This document shows, piece after piece, positions 1-10,211 of a stretch of DNA of 64,000 bases. Each line of letters begins with the position of its first letter. Position 1 is the first letter of the stretch. The stretch lies in contig OU015492.1 in assembly GCA_907164885.2 (NCBI GenBank), forward strand, positions 197,940,960-198,004,959. The letters run 5' to 3'. A program made the position numbers and the translations under genes. This stretch comes from Dolomedes plantarius. Its lineage: Eukaryota; Arthropoda; Arachnida; Araneae; Dolomedidae. The notes below the pieces were generated by a model that had not been told where the DNA came from, did not search any database, and saw nothing but the letters and a program-made list of their open reading frames with translations.

Positions 1-1088
1 AGTCACCAACAATTTTCACGAAGGAGTGCGAATGTATTCAATGAGAAATACTTCCCATTTGCAAACAACACCAAAATAGTTTTTTCTTAGTTAAAATGAA
101 AAGAAATCACCATTTCGTCTTCAAAAATATGGAGGAAATTTTATATACCTTCTTAGATATATATTCCTCCAGCTCTGTGAAGTATCGAGGGTTATGTATA
201 GGTTATGTGTGACCATTTAACGATGATGGCAGAAGTGGAGTCTTACTTTTTTCAACCATCGTTTTTTAATTTCAAATACAAATAGAAAGCAGATCACTGA
301 TATTTTCTACTGCAAATTTCTTCTTATTTTAGTAGGTTATTGAAAAAAGAGCTTATTCAAATCTGAACAAAAATATATAAACAGAACGGGAACTTTTTTT
401 CTGATTTTACTCAAAATCATTGAAATTTATTTTATTAAAAAGTGTCGTAATGATCGAAGAAAGATACTGAAACTTATTTTCAAATCTTACATTCATTCTG
501 CAGTTGGTATATCAAGCTTAACCAGAAATGTCTCGATACCTTTTTTTTTCCAGTTTTTAAGTATTTTAATTAATTATTTTTTAAAAAAAGAAGGTATTCC
601 CGTAATATAATTATCGTTTTCCACTATCACATTGCTTCATACGGAATTTTGATCCAACTATTTAAAAGAATAATTTTAATGAACCATAATTAAATTTTTA
701 AAAGTCAAATTAAGATATTTGTAAAGATATATACACTTTGAAATATTTTGAATTCACAGTGAAATACGTTTTAACATATCTCGCATTGACTATTTTTAAA
801 TATAAATATTTCTAAATGCACATATTGAATAAATACTATAAGGAAAGTCCATAGAATGTAATAAGAATTGGGCAAATGGAAATTTCATTCCAATCCCTCC
901 CAAATACTTATTTATAGGCTTCGGATGAAGGGATTATGTTTACAAAATTGTGAATTAATTGGGTATTTCAAAATGAATGCATATCTATACAAGTTTTTGG
1001 ATCATGTGGATGAAAGTTTTCACAGAATTGTGAATAAATTCAGTAGTGATCCTGCATTCAAGATATAAAGCATATGAAATTCGAGTGT
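1..1088. other. AT-rich non-coding stretch
   Basis: I see no gene, RNA or recognisable repeat here. The longest open frame (868-1068, 66 codons) has no recognisable motif and a composition expected of random AT-rich sequence. Confidence 0.6.
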
Positions 1089-1272
1089 TTAGCTGAATTT
1101 ATTCTAGTCAGAGTAAAGTTTAAACCATCGTAATATCAAATGTGTAACGTGGACCCAAGTCATTAAATGTCTATATATCAAATTGACTCTATTTATAAAT
1201 TTGCAGCTGTTTCAAATTTAACGCTTTTACGTGGGAAGAAATCATTATTGGGTCTTGTCATTAATTGTTAAA
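1089..1272. repeat. Tandem duplication, copy 1 (element-free)
   Basis: This ~185 bp unit is followed directly by a diverged second copy (1273-1393 continuing at 2173-2265). Shared landmarks include GTCAAATGTGTAAYGTGGAC-like sequence, TTTGCAGCTGTTTCAAA and a closing TTGTTAAAG. Copy 1 carries CTCTATTTATAAATTTGCAG where copy 2 is interrupted, so it is a natural record of the empty target site. Confidence 0.75.
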
Positions 1273-2265
1273 GTTAGCTAAACTTATTCTAGAGTCAGAA
1301 CCTTTTCACAGAAGAGTTTAAATCACCGTAATGTCAAATGTGTAATGTGGACTTAAGTCGCTAAATGACTATATATCCAAGTGACTCTATATACAGGATT
1401 CCCACTTATATCCATTAACCCTCTTAACTTCTAAACGGTGACAGTTTAGGCCATAAAGTTGGTGTCTAGGTATAGTAAAAAGGCCACGCGCTACTGGATG
1501 GGACATCTTACAATGCCATCTCTCGGTAAATTTGGGTTTTTATCTCAAAAACAGTACAAGATAAGGGGAAAAATGAATTACAAAGTTGTTTATCATTATC
1601 CATTTAGTAAGAAAAGACACCTTGCACACATTAATACTTAAAACAGAATGTAGAAAATGAACATTTGTTGTTTGGTCATGATTTCGAAAATTGTCGTGTC
1701 ATGAAGAGTGGAAGAAAGAAACTGAGACACTCCCTATCTTCAGGATCATTTATTTATGTGGCTGAAAATGCTCTCTATTAGCCACTATACACAATTGCAC
1801 TCTGGACTGGGTTATTTAGTCCGTGAGGTGGTCTTTTCGAGCTTCGCTCGCGTTTCACGACGCCATAGTGTTGAAAATCAGGACCAAACAAATGTTCATT
1901 TTTTACATTCTGTTTTCAGTATTAATGTGTGAAAGGTATCTTTTCTTACTAAATCAATGATGCTGAACAACTTTATAACTGACTTTTCTCCCGTATCTCG
2001 TACCGTTTTTGAGATAAAAACGCTAATTCCAAAATTTTCTGATAGATGGCGTTGTAATTTGTCTCATCGAATAGCGCATAGCCTTTTTACTATACCTACA
2101 CATCAACTTTATGGTCCCAGCTGTCACCGTTTAGAAGTTAAGGGGGTGCAACGGATATAGGTGGGAACCCTGTATAGCTTTGCAGCTGTTTCAAAATTAA
2201 CCCTTTTGCGCGTATATGGGGAAGAAAGCATTATTAAGCCTTGTCACTAATTGTTAAAGCTGTAT
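1273..2265. repeat. Tandem duplication, copy 2, split by a transposable element
   Basis: This is the second copy of the 185 bp duplication. It runs to 1393, is interrupted by the inverted-repeat element 1394-2172, and resumes at 2173 with the GCAGCTGTTTCAAAATTAAC segment found uninterrupted at 1203-1222. The duplication therefore predates the insertion. Confidence 0.75.
1394..2172. mobile_element. Non-autonomous Tc1/mariner-type element with ~310-bp terminal inverted repeats
   Basis: The left end begins CAGGATTCCCACTTATATCC. The right end, reverse complemented, begins CAGGGTTCCCACCTATATCC, and the two arms stay alignable for about 310 bp. TA dinucleotides flank both ends (1392-1393 and 2173-2174), matching the IS630/Tc1/mariner target. 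There is no credible transposase; the central ~160 bp is unique. The arms share blocks such as TAGGTATAGTAAA and AAAAGAYACCTT with the element at 5628-6680, so the two belong to one family. The insertion sits in copy 2 of a local tandem duplication, whose copy 1 shows the empty site. Confidence 0.85.
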
Positions 2266-2723
2266 TTGAGAAATAATTTGTTAGAAACGGGAAACTTAAA
2301 AATTTAAAATAAAATACTTAAGAGATAGAAATGAAAAGGACATTAAATAGATATTAATGTCGGAACAAAATAACAAAACACTTTCAATAAGATATGCATA
2401 TAAGTACAGTGCACTTGTATGATGTTATACAAATGCTCCACTGTGACATCGTATACATAATATTTAGGAAAATGTAAGCATTAGATGCATACAAATCGAA
2501 TAGTAAGAAAACGTTTAACTAATAAAATGTATACGCATGCTTTGTATCATCCTTATTTCTAGAGAGAAACATTTTTTCATTTAAAACAGCTTTTTATATC
2601 AATGTATTTAGTGTTTATATTTCATTGTTAAGCTGATAAACGATTTAAAAATGCTAGATCATTTTCAGTTATATCAAATTAACAGTAAGCTGAAATTAAA
2701 AAAAATAATAATAAAGTGGCTCA
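2266..2723. other. AT-rich spacer
   Basis: I see nothing identifiable in this stretch. Confidence 0.5.
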
Positions 2724-2725
2724 TA

Positions 2726-3300
2726 CAGACGGAGGGGCCAGTTTGTTATGACCACCAATTCAGTCAGTCGCTGGAAACCCTTTTGCACTCTATACTGTTG
2801 CGGTTCTCTTTGGCATGGATTCTATGATAATATGTTGGTAGGTGGCCTAAGGAATGAGACCATATCAGATTAGCTACACTTTAAATTAATTCTTCTGAAT
2901 TCAACTGCTTGAATCTACTTTCGATCTCATGACATCGTGGAGACCAACTTAGCAAAGTGAACATGTCTCCGTCATGTTCTTAAAACCATCTGTAGACAAC
3001 GTGAGCTTTAGGGCACATAGCATTGTTCGGCTGAAAGTGTCCATCTCTATGGCTTAAACCATTAGCATAACTGAATGTACTTAGCCAGAGACAATATTTA
3101 AATACCTTTTGTACCCAGACTTTCTTCCAAAATAATTAATGGACCCCAAAAATTCCAAGAAAGCCTCCCCAAAATCCTCAATTGTCACCTCCAGCTTAAA
3201 TGTTGTAGCAATCTACTTAGAAACATGCGATTAGGCACTATGGAACATGCTTTCGGGTTGTTTCTCCATATCTACAGCCTGATATTTGCACGGTGTAGTT
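2726..3300 (-). mobile_element. Decayed Tc1-like transposon fragment
   Basis: A candidate end, CAGACGGAGGGGCCAGTTTG, follows TA at 2724-2725 and resembles the end of the element at 19863 (shared CCAGTTTGTTATGACC-like sequence). On the minus strand around 2930-3060, broken frames give FQPNNAMCPKAHVVYRWF and a degraded version of the proline-rich stretch that follows it in Tc1 enzymes. These match the second-aspartate and third-acidic regions. The first catalytic aspartate region and the right end are not recognisable, so this is a truncated relic. It stops near the foldback repeat at 3324. Confidence 0.6.
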
Positions 3301-3323
3301 GAAAACTCGATTCATTGACTGTC

Positions 3324-3606
3324 AATAGCACCCTTTACACGTACGTTCTTTCCCGCGTGAAACCACGATCCAGCGCGATTGAGTGCGCGTGTGAAGGTGT
3401 CGGAGAGGAAGGAAAAGCTGCTTTGGAGCGTACTGTAAGTTTTCCCGCGCGCAATCCCGTACGCTTCAAGCACTCCAAGTGCGTACGTGTAGAGGATGCT
3501 ATTAGCGCCATTTACACTTACGCTCATTTGCGAGTGCTTGGAGCGTATGCGCAATCCCGTACGCTCCAAGCACTCGCAAAAGAACGTACGTGTAAAGGGC
3601 GCTATT
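3324..3606. repeat. GC-rich foldback MITE, probably two fused copies
   Basis: The outer arms (AATAGCACCCTTTACACGTA at 3324 and its near-complement ending at 3606) make a ~29-bp terminal inverted repeat. Inside lies a perfect 18-bp hairpin (3530-3547 with 3560-3577, 12-nt loop). A second, diverged hairpin half lies at about 3449-3490. The internal junction around 3498-3515 (GCTATTAGCGCCATTTACAC) looks like the end of one copy abutting the start of another. The block is much richer in GC than its surroundings. No clear target duplication was found. Overlapping open frames on both strands are products of the palindrome. Confidence 0.7.
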
Positions 3607-3633
3607 AAGTGCTCTAACGTAGGTATTAACAGC

Positions 3634-3740
3634 CTAAGGGCTAGTTCACATAGAATTGTCAGCGTCAGCGTTACTCGTATTGATATATTTTAAACCAATC
3701 ACAGACCTTAACAGTTGTGTGGCTACTCGTTTGGAGGTGT
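3634..3740. repeat. Partial MITE sharing an end with the 27095 element
   Basis: CTAAGGGCTAGTTCACATAG and the following GAATTGTCAGCGTCAGCG resemble the terminal sequence of the MITE at 27095-27316 (TAAGGGCCATTTCACATAG). Only one end is recognisable. Confidence 0.45.
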
Positions 3741-4879
3741 GTAATTGGTTCAATATATTTGGATGGATGCGTTGCATGAAATTGTGTAGAATGTTTTCAT
3801 TTTCTCAACTCTTACCTTCTAAAAAGTCTCAGAAAAAGGGAATGATGAAAACCACTTTTGCTAAGGTGGAAAAATGTTTGTTATTTCAAGTGTTGTCCGT
3901 TTGTAAAATTCACGATTAAAAGAATGTTACAAACCGAAAATTAATTAAGAAAATATACTTTGAGTACTTGAAACTAAGGAAAAATAATATGCACTTCTGA
4001 AACAAAAAATGCAATCAGGTTTTGAAGAATTTGTATCAAATGTCAATATTTTTTCCAAAATAGCTATTGATTATAAGGTTGTTTTTTCTAATGCAGTTAA
4101 AAAACATTGACAACAACTTGTAAATTGATAAGAAATAAAATTCAAAATCCCCCTTCCCCTTTGAGTATGTTTAAATTGATCTCTCGATACTATTTTATGC
4201 AATCCTTCGAAAGAATGGAGGCAATAAAGAATTGTAATTTCTGCTGCGGTGAAATTTTCCTAATTTTTTTTTTGTAAACTGCTTAGAAAATTAAAATTAT
4301 TATATTAATATTAAAAAGATATTAAAAAGATATTAAAAAATGTTTAATTCCATGTAATAAAATATATTTATTACGTACCTATTTAGTTGGAAAAAATAAA
4401 GTCCGATAGATATTTAAAGTTTGCATAGCATATCAAATTTTGAATTATCATTGACTGAATCCGATTTTGAAGAAATTTCTTATAAGGTGCTCATTACTCA
4501 GTTGCCAACAATATAACTTACAGTAAAATATACATTTTACAGTAAATAGACATAATCCTGGACGGTAATGTGCAGAAATCTTTAGTCACGTTCCGGATTA
4601 TAAAAAGATCCTTTATATTTTGTTATAAATGTCGCGTTCAACTTCGTATCATCTGAAAAATCCGCCGAATATATATGTGCGAGTAATATAATCTTTCTGT
4701 TTATGGAGTATCAAAAGATCTCACGAATTAAAAAGATAAATCTTTCTTTGCCCTTTCTTTCTTGAAATATTCTCACGTTTTGGTCTTCAATATTTATAAA
4801 GAATGTGTTGATAAAACCAAAAATGATGTTTTGAATAAATATTACGGGGATTTGAGGAGCTTGACTCTTTTTAACGTAA
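3741..4879. other. AT-rich spacer
   Basis: There is no supported gene. Open frames here are short and motif-free. A short direct repeat (AAAAAGATATTAAAAAGATATT, cut in two at about 4313-4334) is the only local structure seen. Confidence 0.5.
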
Positions 4880-5045
4880 GATTACGTTCATGAATAACGG
4901 TCCTCCGGAAAGCAAAATTTCAGATGTCCTGCTTCGCGAGGTATAATTTTGGCAGCGCGCCAAACCCAGTTTGTATCGCTTGGGCAAGCAGTAAACAGTT
5001 AAACAGAAAAGTACCAAAATGCGTCAAAATTTTGACATACATATA

Positions 5046-5534
5046 CAGTGTGACAGTTATTGAGCTATATAAAAAAAACTTGATAAATTTTGAACCATTA
5101 GCGAGACTCAGTGAAAACTTGGCGGTTGACTGCAGGGTGTGTTGGGATTTATTTGAGAATGCGTTTTGAGCATTTCTGAGCGAATGGGAATCTCTTGCCC
5201 GCCATATTCTCCTGATCTCAACCCATGTGACTCATTCTTGTGGGGCAATATTCAAGACAATGTTTAGGGAAATAACCCTGAAACCTCCGCTGAGCTCAAA
5301 ACGACCATTCAGGAGGTCATCGAAAGCAACGATATCTCGACACTTCAGCGAATTTTGCAGAATTTTTCTCTTCGTCTGCGCCACATCATAGCTATTGATG
5401 TCAAGCATATCGAACAGGTTATAAACTAAATCCGATTATCTGTAGTTACTTTTCAAAATTGGAAAAAATTTTTAAACTCAGTAGGGTTTTAAAATTTCAT
5501 TTTTTATTTCATATAGGTCAATATTGTCACCCTG
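5046..5534 (+). mobile_element. Mariner-like element, internally deleted
   Basis: The left end CAGTGTGACAGTTATTG and the right end (reverse complement CAGGGTGACAATATTG) form an imperfect terminal inverted repeat flanked by TA at 5044-5045 and 5535-5536. At 489 bp it is far shorter than a full mariner-type element (about 1.3 kb) and keeps only the C-terminal third of the transposase gene. Confidence 0.75.
5172..5430 (+). pseudogene. Mariner-type transposase, C-terminal fragment
   Basis: Read from about 5172 on the plus strand, the translation includes CPPYSPDLNPCDSFLWGNIQ, then an in-frame stop at about 5265, then AELKTTIQEVIESND, TLQRILQNFSLRLRHI and a terminal HIEQVIN. The phrase SPDLNPCD-FLWG is the third-acidic-residue region of mariner-type DDE/D transposases, with aspartate (CD) in that position. 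The N-terminal DNA-binding domain and the first two catalytic aspartates are absent, consistent with the internal deletion of the host element. The fragment cannot encode an active enzyme. Confidence 0.75.
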
Positions 5535-5537
<3 letters not shown>

Positions 5538-5582
<45 letters not shown>

Positions 5583-5610
5583 GATAGATAGATAGATAGA
5601 TAGATATAGG
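5538..5610. repeat. (TA)n and (GATA)n microsatellite
   Basis: An alternating TA tract at about 5538-5580 is followed by AAGATAGATAGATAGATAGA at 5581-5600. Isoleucine/tyrosine-rich open frames across it are artefacts. Confidence 0.95.
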
Positions 5611-5627
5611 TTCATAACATATATATA

Positions 5628-6680
5628 CAGTATGCCCACTAAAGTCCCTTCCCACCCTCTTAAATTCGGAAAGGCTGCTGCTATATTCATAAAAGTGGTA
5701 TCTAGGTATAGTAAAGTAGCCATGCGTTAATGAAACCACCTACCGCGCCACCTGGGGGAAAACTGCGGAGTTAGCATTCCTATCTCGAAAACGGAACGAG
5801 ATAGGGAAAAAAAGGGATTTACAAAGTTGTAGAAAAACATCGATTTAGTACGGAAAGATACCTTGTGGACATTAATGAGAAGACTACAACGGTTAAAACG
5901 CGCATTTGTTTTTTCGTGATTTCCTACACTGTGACGTGACAAAAGTATCTGAGAAAGAAAATACAACTAATTTTAACAATATACCTTTATTTGAGATGTT
6001 CAAACTTCTCACCGTCAGCTACAATACACATTTGGATCCTCGTTTGAATGTCACGTTGCACACGTTGGAGCATAGAGCGTGACACGTTGGCACAAGCGTC
6101 CTTAATGCGTCGTTTAAGGTCCTGCAATGTTTGTGGATGGGTCGCACACACCTGCTTTTTCAGGTATCCCCACAGGAAAAAGTCCAGTGGAGTCAGATCA
6201 GGCAGAGTCTGCTTTAAAAAGACAATCAGTAGTACACGGATGAAACCCTTGGGGTTTGAACCGCGGTCCTTTTGATTGGGGATCACAAGCGATATACCAC
6301 TGTGCATATTGAGGTGTCGTGTTTTGCCCGAAAGATAATCATTTCTCCTTCCGTTCAAGTTTCATGACGTCTTAGTGAAGGAAATCACGAAAAAACAAAT
6401 GCGCGTTTTAACCGTTCTATTCTCCGAATTAATGTCCACAAGGTGTCTTTTCTTACTAAATCGATAATGCTCTACAACTTTGTAAATCACTTTTTTTCCC
6501 TATCTTGTTCTGTTTTCGAGATAAGAATGCTAACTCCTCAGTTTTTCACCAGATGGCGCCGTAAATGGTTTCATTCAGTAGCGCATTGGTACTTTACTAT
6601 ACCTAGACACCACTTTTATGAATTTAGCAGCAGCCGTTCCGAAGTTAAGAGGGTGGGAAGGGACTTTAGTGGGCATACTG
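5628..6680 (-). mobile_element. Long-inverted-repeat mariner-type element with a transposase remnant
   Basis: Both ends read CAGTATGCCCACTAAAGTCC inward, with inverted arms of about 315 bp (5628-5945 and 6360-6680). TA target duplications lie at 5626-5627 and 6681-6682. The 1053 bp body encodes the C-terminal end of a transposase on the minus strand. Arm blocks (CTAGGTATAGTAAA, ATCTCGAAAACGG, CATTTGTTTTTTCGTGATTT) are shared with the non-autonomous element at 1394-2172. It is inserted beside a TA/GATA microsatellite inside dispersed repeat R. Confidence 0.85.
5987..6358 (-). pseudogene. Mariner-type transposase, C-terminal fragment
   Basis: The open frame contains LPDLTPLDFFLWGYLKKQV followed by QTLQDLKRRIKDACANVSR, MLQRVQRDIQTRIQMCI and a C-terminal FEHLK. 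The DLTPLDFFLWGYLK block is the third-acidic-residue motif, with aspartate, of mariner-type transposases common in arthropods. The region upstream of it (first and second catalytic aspartates and DNA-binding domain) is missing; the frame instead reads into the inner end of the inverted repeat. The enzyme could not be active, so mobilisation would need a protein supplied in trans. Confidence 0.8.
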
Positions 6681-6730
6681 TACATACAAAAGAGGTAAGC
6701 AACGATAATTATTCCTACGTTAATAACCCC

Positions 6731-7763
6731 CGGTAGTTTCGTTAGAAGAGACTACCTGAATTTTTTTTTCTTTCTTCTTATACTAGAAAAAAAATGCGAC
6801 ATTAGTCTGTTCTTTTTATAAGATAAAATGCAAACGTGTGAATGCATAATGGGAGAGGATTTTCCTTTCATAGGATTTAAACTGTCTCCAACGAATGTAA
6901 GCAAAAACACTCCCCGAGTGTACATGCATTTAACCTTTAATCTGTGCAAAGCATTTTTATCATACCACTGAATTTAATTACAGCAGTAAGTCAGGTTTTA
7001 TGTTATGATTTAAAGATACAAGTGAAAGTTATGTGCGGGCTTCTACTTGTCTGAATTAAAAATTCGTAAAATTATCGTACCACTGTGGTTTTTAAAATTT
7101 TGTTTAACTTCACGTTTTTGTTAAATGAGATAACATAAAATAAAGAGTAAAAACACATAAAATGATCAAAATGAAAAAAAAAAAACTCAGTTGTAAAAAA
7201 ATACAGAAAAATACATTAATAAAAAATTTAAATGTTAAACTTAAAAACCGGTAGTTTCGTTAGAAGAGACTACCTGAAAATGTTATTTCTTTCTTCTTAT
7301 ACTAGAAAAAATTGCGACATTTGTCTGTTCTTTTTATGAGATAAAATGGAAACGTGTGAATGCATAATGGGAGAGGATTTTCCTTTCATAGGATTTAAAC
7401 TGTCTCCAACGAATGTAAGCAAAAATACTGCCCGAGTGTACATGCATTTAACCTTTAATCTGTGTAAAGCATTTTTATCATACCACTGAATTTAATTACA
7501 TCAGTAAATCAGGTTTTATGTTGTGATTTAAAGATACACGTGAAAGTTATGTGAGGGCTTCTATTTGTCTGAATTAAAAATTCGTAAAATTATCGTACCG
7601 CTGTGGTTTTTAAAATTTTGTTTAACTTCACGTTTTTGTTAAATGAGATAACATAAAATAAAGAGTAAAAACACATAAAATGATCAAAATGAAAAAAAAA
7701 ACTCAGTTGTAAAAAAATACAGAAAAATACATTAATAAAAAATTTAAATGTTAAACTTAAAAA
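6731..7763. repeat. Tandem duplication of a ~517 bp unit
   Basis: Units 6731-7247 and 7248-7763 both begin CCGGTAGTTTCGTTAGAAGA and both end AAATGTTAAACTTAAAAA. They are nearly identical, differing by scattered substitutions and A/T-run length changes. The unit contains no gene. Its first ~35 bp also occur inverted near 16510-16550. Confidence 0.9.
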
Positions 7764-8022
7764 TATTTATTTGAAAGGAAAAATTTGTAGTAAGTGTGCG
7801 AATGTTTTGAGGGTTTCAATATATATTTCTAATCGCTTTTATAAGTGCTAATATACATTTTACAGGAATTAAGGACACGTTTACAAACAAGGGAATTAGG
7901 AGTATAAGTTATGCCCAATGAAATGTACATAATTGCAGAAGGTCGTTCGCACTTTATGGAAATGATTTTGATAGTTAAGTTTTATGTATGAATGCGGTAT
8001 TTTATGCGGTGATTCGCTTCTA

Positions 8023-9412
8023 CACTAATGGCCACCCAAATTTCAACACCAAGAAAGACAAGAGATATCACAACAAAATTTATTTTGTAGATAACATGTT
8101 GACCAACTATCAAATGATTAAATTTATAGACTTCTGTGAATTGTGGTTCCTGCCAAAATCAGTAGCCAGAGTAGCCGCCATTGTTGGAGATCACCGCTGC
8201 CACACGCCTCGGCATTGATTCAAAGAGACTTTGGATGAGTTCTTGGGGTACAGCAGACCAAGCAGCTTCCACACGTTGCCAAAGTTGATCTGCTGTGGCA
8301 GCTGGGGATGGAATCTCGGTCAATCGTAGAGCAACCATGGACCACATGTTTTCTATCGGCGAAAGATGCGGAGAGCGAGGCGGCCAGGGAAGCAATATAA
8401 TCTGGCGATTGACGAAGAACCGTTGGACAATGCGTGCCACGTGTGGTCGTGCATTATCCTGTTGAAATATGGCTGTGGGCAAGCCCTGAAGGTAAGGAAG
8501 GACAACTGGCTCCAACACCTCGGAGATGTACCGCTGGCTGTTTAAAGTACAGGTACTAGAGGTGTGCGAGAGTGATATCCAATACCGCCCCATACCATAA
8601 TACCCGGTGCAGGACCAGTGTGGCGGTGCATAACGCAGCTGTTCAGCATCCTCTCTTCACGGTGTCTCCAGACTCGAATGCGACCATCGTGGTGTTGCAG
8701 ACAGAAGCGTGACTCGTCAGTAAAGACAATTTCATTCCATTCTGCCGTCCACATCCTTCTGTCATCGCACCATTGGCGGCGGAAACGTCTGTGGTTCTGC
8801 GTCAAGGGTAGACAAAGAAATGGACGTCTTGCGGATAGACCACTCTGCTGTAAACGGCGTCGAATGGTACGCGCAGACACTGGATGATGCGTTACAGACT
8901 GCATGTGCTGTGCTATGGTTCGTGATGTGACTGAGCGATCCGTCACTGCCATGCGCACAATTTGCCTGTCATCGCGTGAAGTGGTGCGCTGAGGTGGATG
9001 CGATCGAACACGCCGGTCCGTCGTATCCTCCTGCATCCAACGATCCCATATCCGCATTACAGTTGTTTTGTTTCGTCCAACACGACTACCCATTTCCCTG
9101 AAAGATAATCCACAATCTCGGTAGGCCACTATCCTTCCTCTTTCGAACTCGGATACTTGATCAAAAGATGATCGCTGTTTTCTACGAGGCATAATTGATC
9201 GTTTATTTGAAAAACCACAATTGCCGAACTTGAAATCGTCGAAATCTCCAAGCCTTAAATAGCGTTTTGAAGTGGCGCCACAGGCGCGCGTGATGTGCGT
9301 CTGCGCTGATATTCTAATCATTTGCATATCTCACCTCCGCTAATGCATGTTTTAAATTTCATGTTATTTGCATGTTTCCTTCAGGGTGTTGCATTTACAG
9401 TGGCCAGCAGTG
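8023..9412 (-). mobile_element. Tc1-like DNA transposon
   Basis: The left end CACTAATGGCCACCCAAATT and right end (reverse complement CACTGCTGGCCACTGTAAAT) form imperfect terminal inverted repeats, flanked by TA at 8021-8022 and 9413-9414. At 1390 bp it has the usual size of a Tc1 element and one transposase gene on the minus strand. It lies inside the element 7936-9749. Confidence 0.9.
8159..9192 (-). pseudogene. Tc1-like DD34E transposase with one frameshift
   Basis: The gene starts at ATG 9190-9192 (MPRRKQRSSFDQ), the point where the match to Tc1 enzymes begins; the open frame extends further upstream without recognisable content. Helix-turn-helix DNA-binding domains cover about residues 15-110, with SARRPF at the linker. 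Catalytic regions are FTDESRF, FQQDNARPH and PIENMW, with 34 residues between the last two acidic residues. A single frameshift near 8545-8560, after the GYHSRTPLV region, moves translation to another frame that runs to the stop at 8159. All catalytic residues survive. A TATA-like TTTAAG lies near 9255. Without the frameshift it would be close to the normal ~340 residues. Confidence 0.88.
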
Positions 9413-9751
9413 TATCTGATAGCCATGGTTTTTACTTTCAGTTACACGCTTTTTCCTTTCAAATCTAATGTATTATAAATATCTATTTTTGAAATACCAT
9501 AACCTCAATTTTTTCACCGCTTTATAATTTGTTTATACGAATATCTATCCCCGGAAAGTGCAGTTACGTAACCTTCGAGCCATCTATCAATTTTAGGAGC
9601 CATTTTCAAAATAAATCTTTTATTTTACATTCCAATCAAAGCAAAACAATTGCAGAAGATAAATCTGAAGTTGCCAAATATTTATTTCAAAATGCAAACG
9701 CCAAAAACAAATAATAAAATCGTTTCCATAAAGTGCGAACGACCTTCTGTA

Positions 9752-10079
9752 CTTGTCGGTATCTATTTTTACAGCACATTAAAAATGCACATTAAAAATG
9801 TTATTTCCTAGTTGTAAAATTCTAGACCACGTTGATACTGAATATACATCTCGATTAATAATCAGGGACACTGAAAATCCTTTACACTGAAACTTAGATA
9901 ACAGCATTGGAACGACAACATATTTCAGGTTCATAAAGTAATGCTGTATTTGCTTTACATGCAAGGAAAATGCCAGATTTTTGTTTCAACCGAATGCTAC
10001 CAAAGTAATGGATGCACCAGTTCGCAGCCGCTGCGACGTATGCAAATCACTACAATGACGTCTTCACCGGTGAGGAGAG
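9752..10079. other. Spacer and upstream region of a Tc1 relic
   Basis: There is no gene. The right-hand part is probably the 5' region of the Tc1 element whose coding sequence begins at 10170, but its terminal inverted repeat could not be identified. Confidence 0.4.
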
Positions 10080-10088
10080 ATATAAAAT
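10080..10088 (+). promoter_or_regulatory. Candidate TATA box of the Tc1 relic
   Basis: ATATAAAAT lies about 90 bp upstream of the transposase ATG at 10170, a plausible core-promoter spacing given that transcription would start about 30 bp downstream. It is inferred from position only. Confidence 0.4.
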
Positions 10089-10211
10089 AATGTGAAGCAT
10101 GAGTTTCAGCTAACACGCAGTAATTTCACGATCGATGGAGCATTAGCTGTAGTGGAATTCCTAAGCAAAATGTCGACGTATAGAAATCTGAGTGACTTTT
10201 AGAAAGGTGTG

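Larger units (their letters stand above)
4880..7247 (+). repeat. Dispersed repeat R, copy 1, carrying two DNA-transposon insertions
   Basis: Segments 4880-5045 and 6683-6765 match, in order and inverted, one continuous sequence at 16505-16800. Shared landmarks are TAATTTTGGCAGCGCGCCAA, GTCAAAATTTTGACATACAT, AAAGAGGTAAGCAACGAT and GGTAGTTTCGTTAGAAGAGA. In copy 1 these blocks are separated by a mariner derivative (5046-5534), a (TA)n/(GATA)n array and a long-inverted-repeat element (5628-6680). Copy 2 has only a short TA-rich linker there. The full extent and class of the repeat are unknown. Confidence 0.75.
7936..9749. mobile_element. Small TA-flanked element hosting a nested Tc1 transposon
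   Basis: CAGAAGGTCGTTCGCACTTT at 7936 is repeated in inverted orientation ending at 9749, and the arms stay alike for about 40 bp. The right flank is TA (9750-9751); the left flank is TG (7934-7935), probably a mutated TA. Without the nested element 8023-9412 it would be about 420 bp, a non-autonomous Tc1/mariner-like MITE. Confidence 0.75.

Noticed and set aside
3312..3608. Overlapping 85-97 codon open frames on both strands
   Set aside because: They arise from the palindromic GC-rich foldback; there is no domain and no conservation signal to use.
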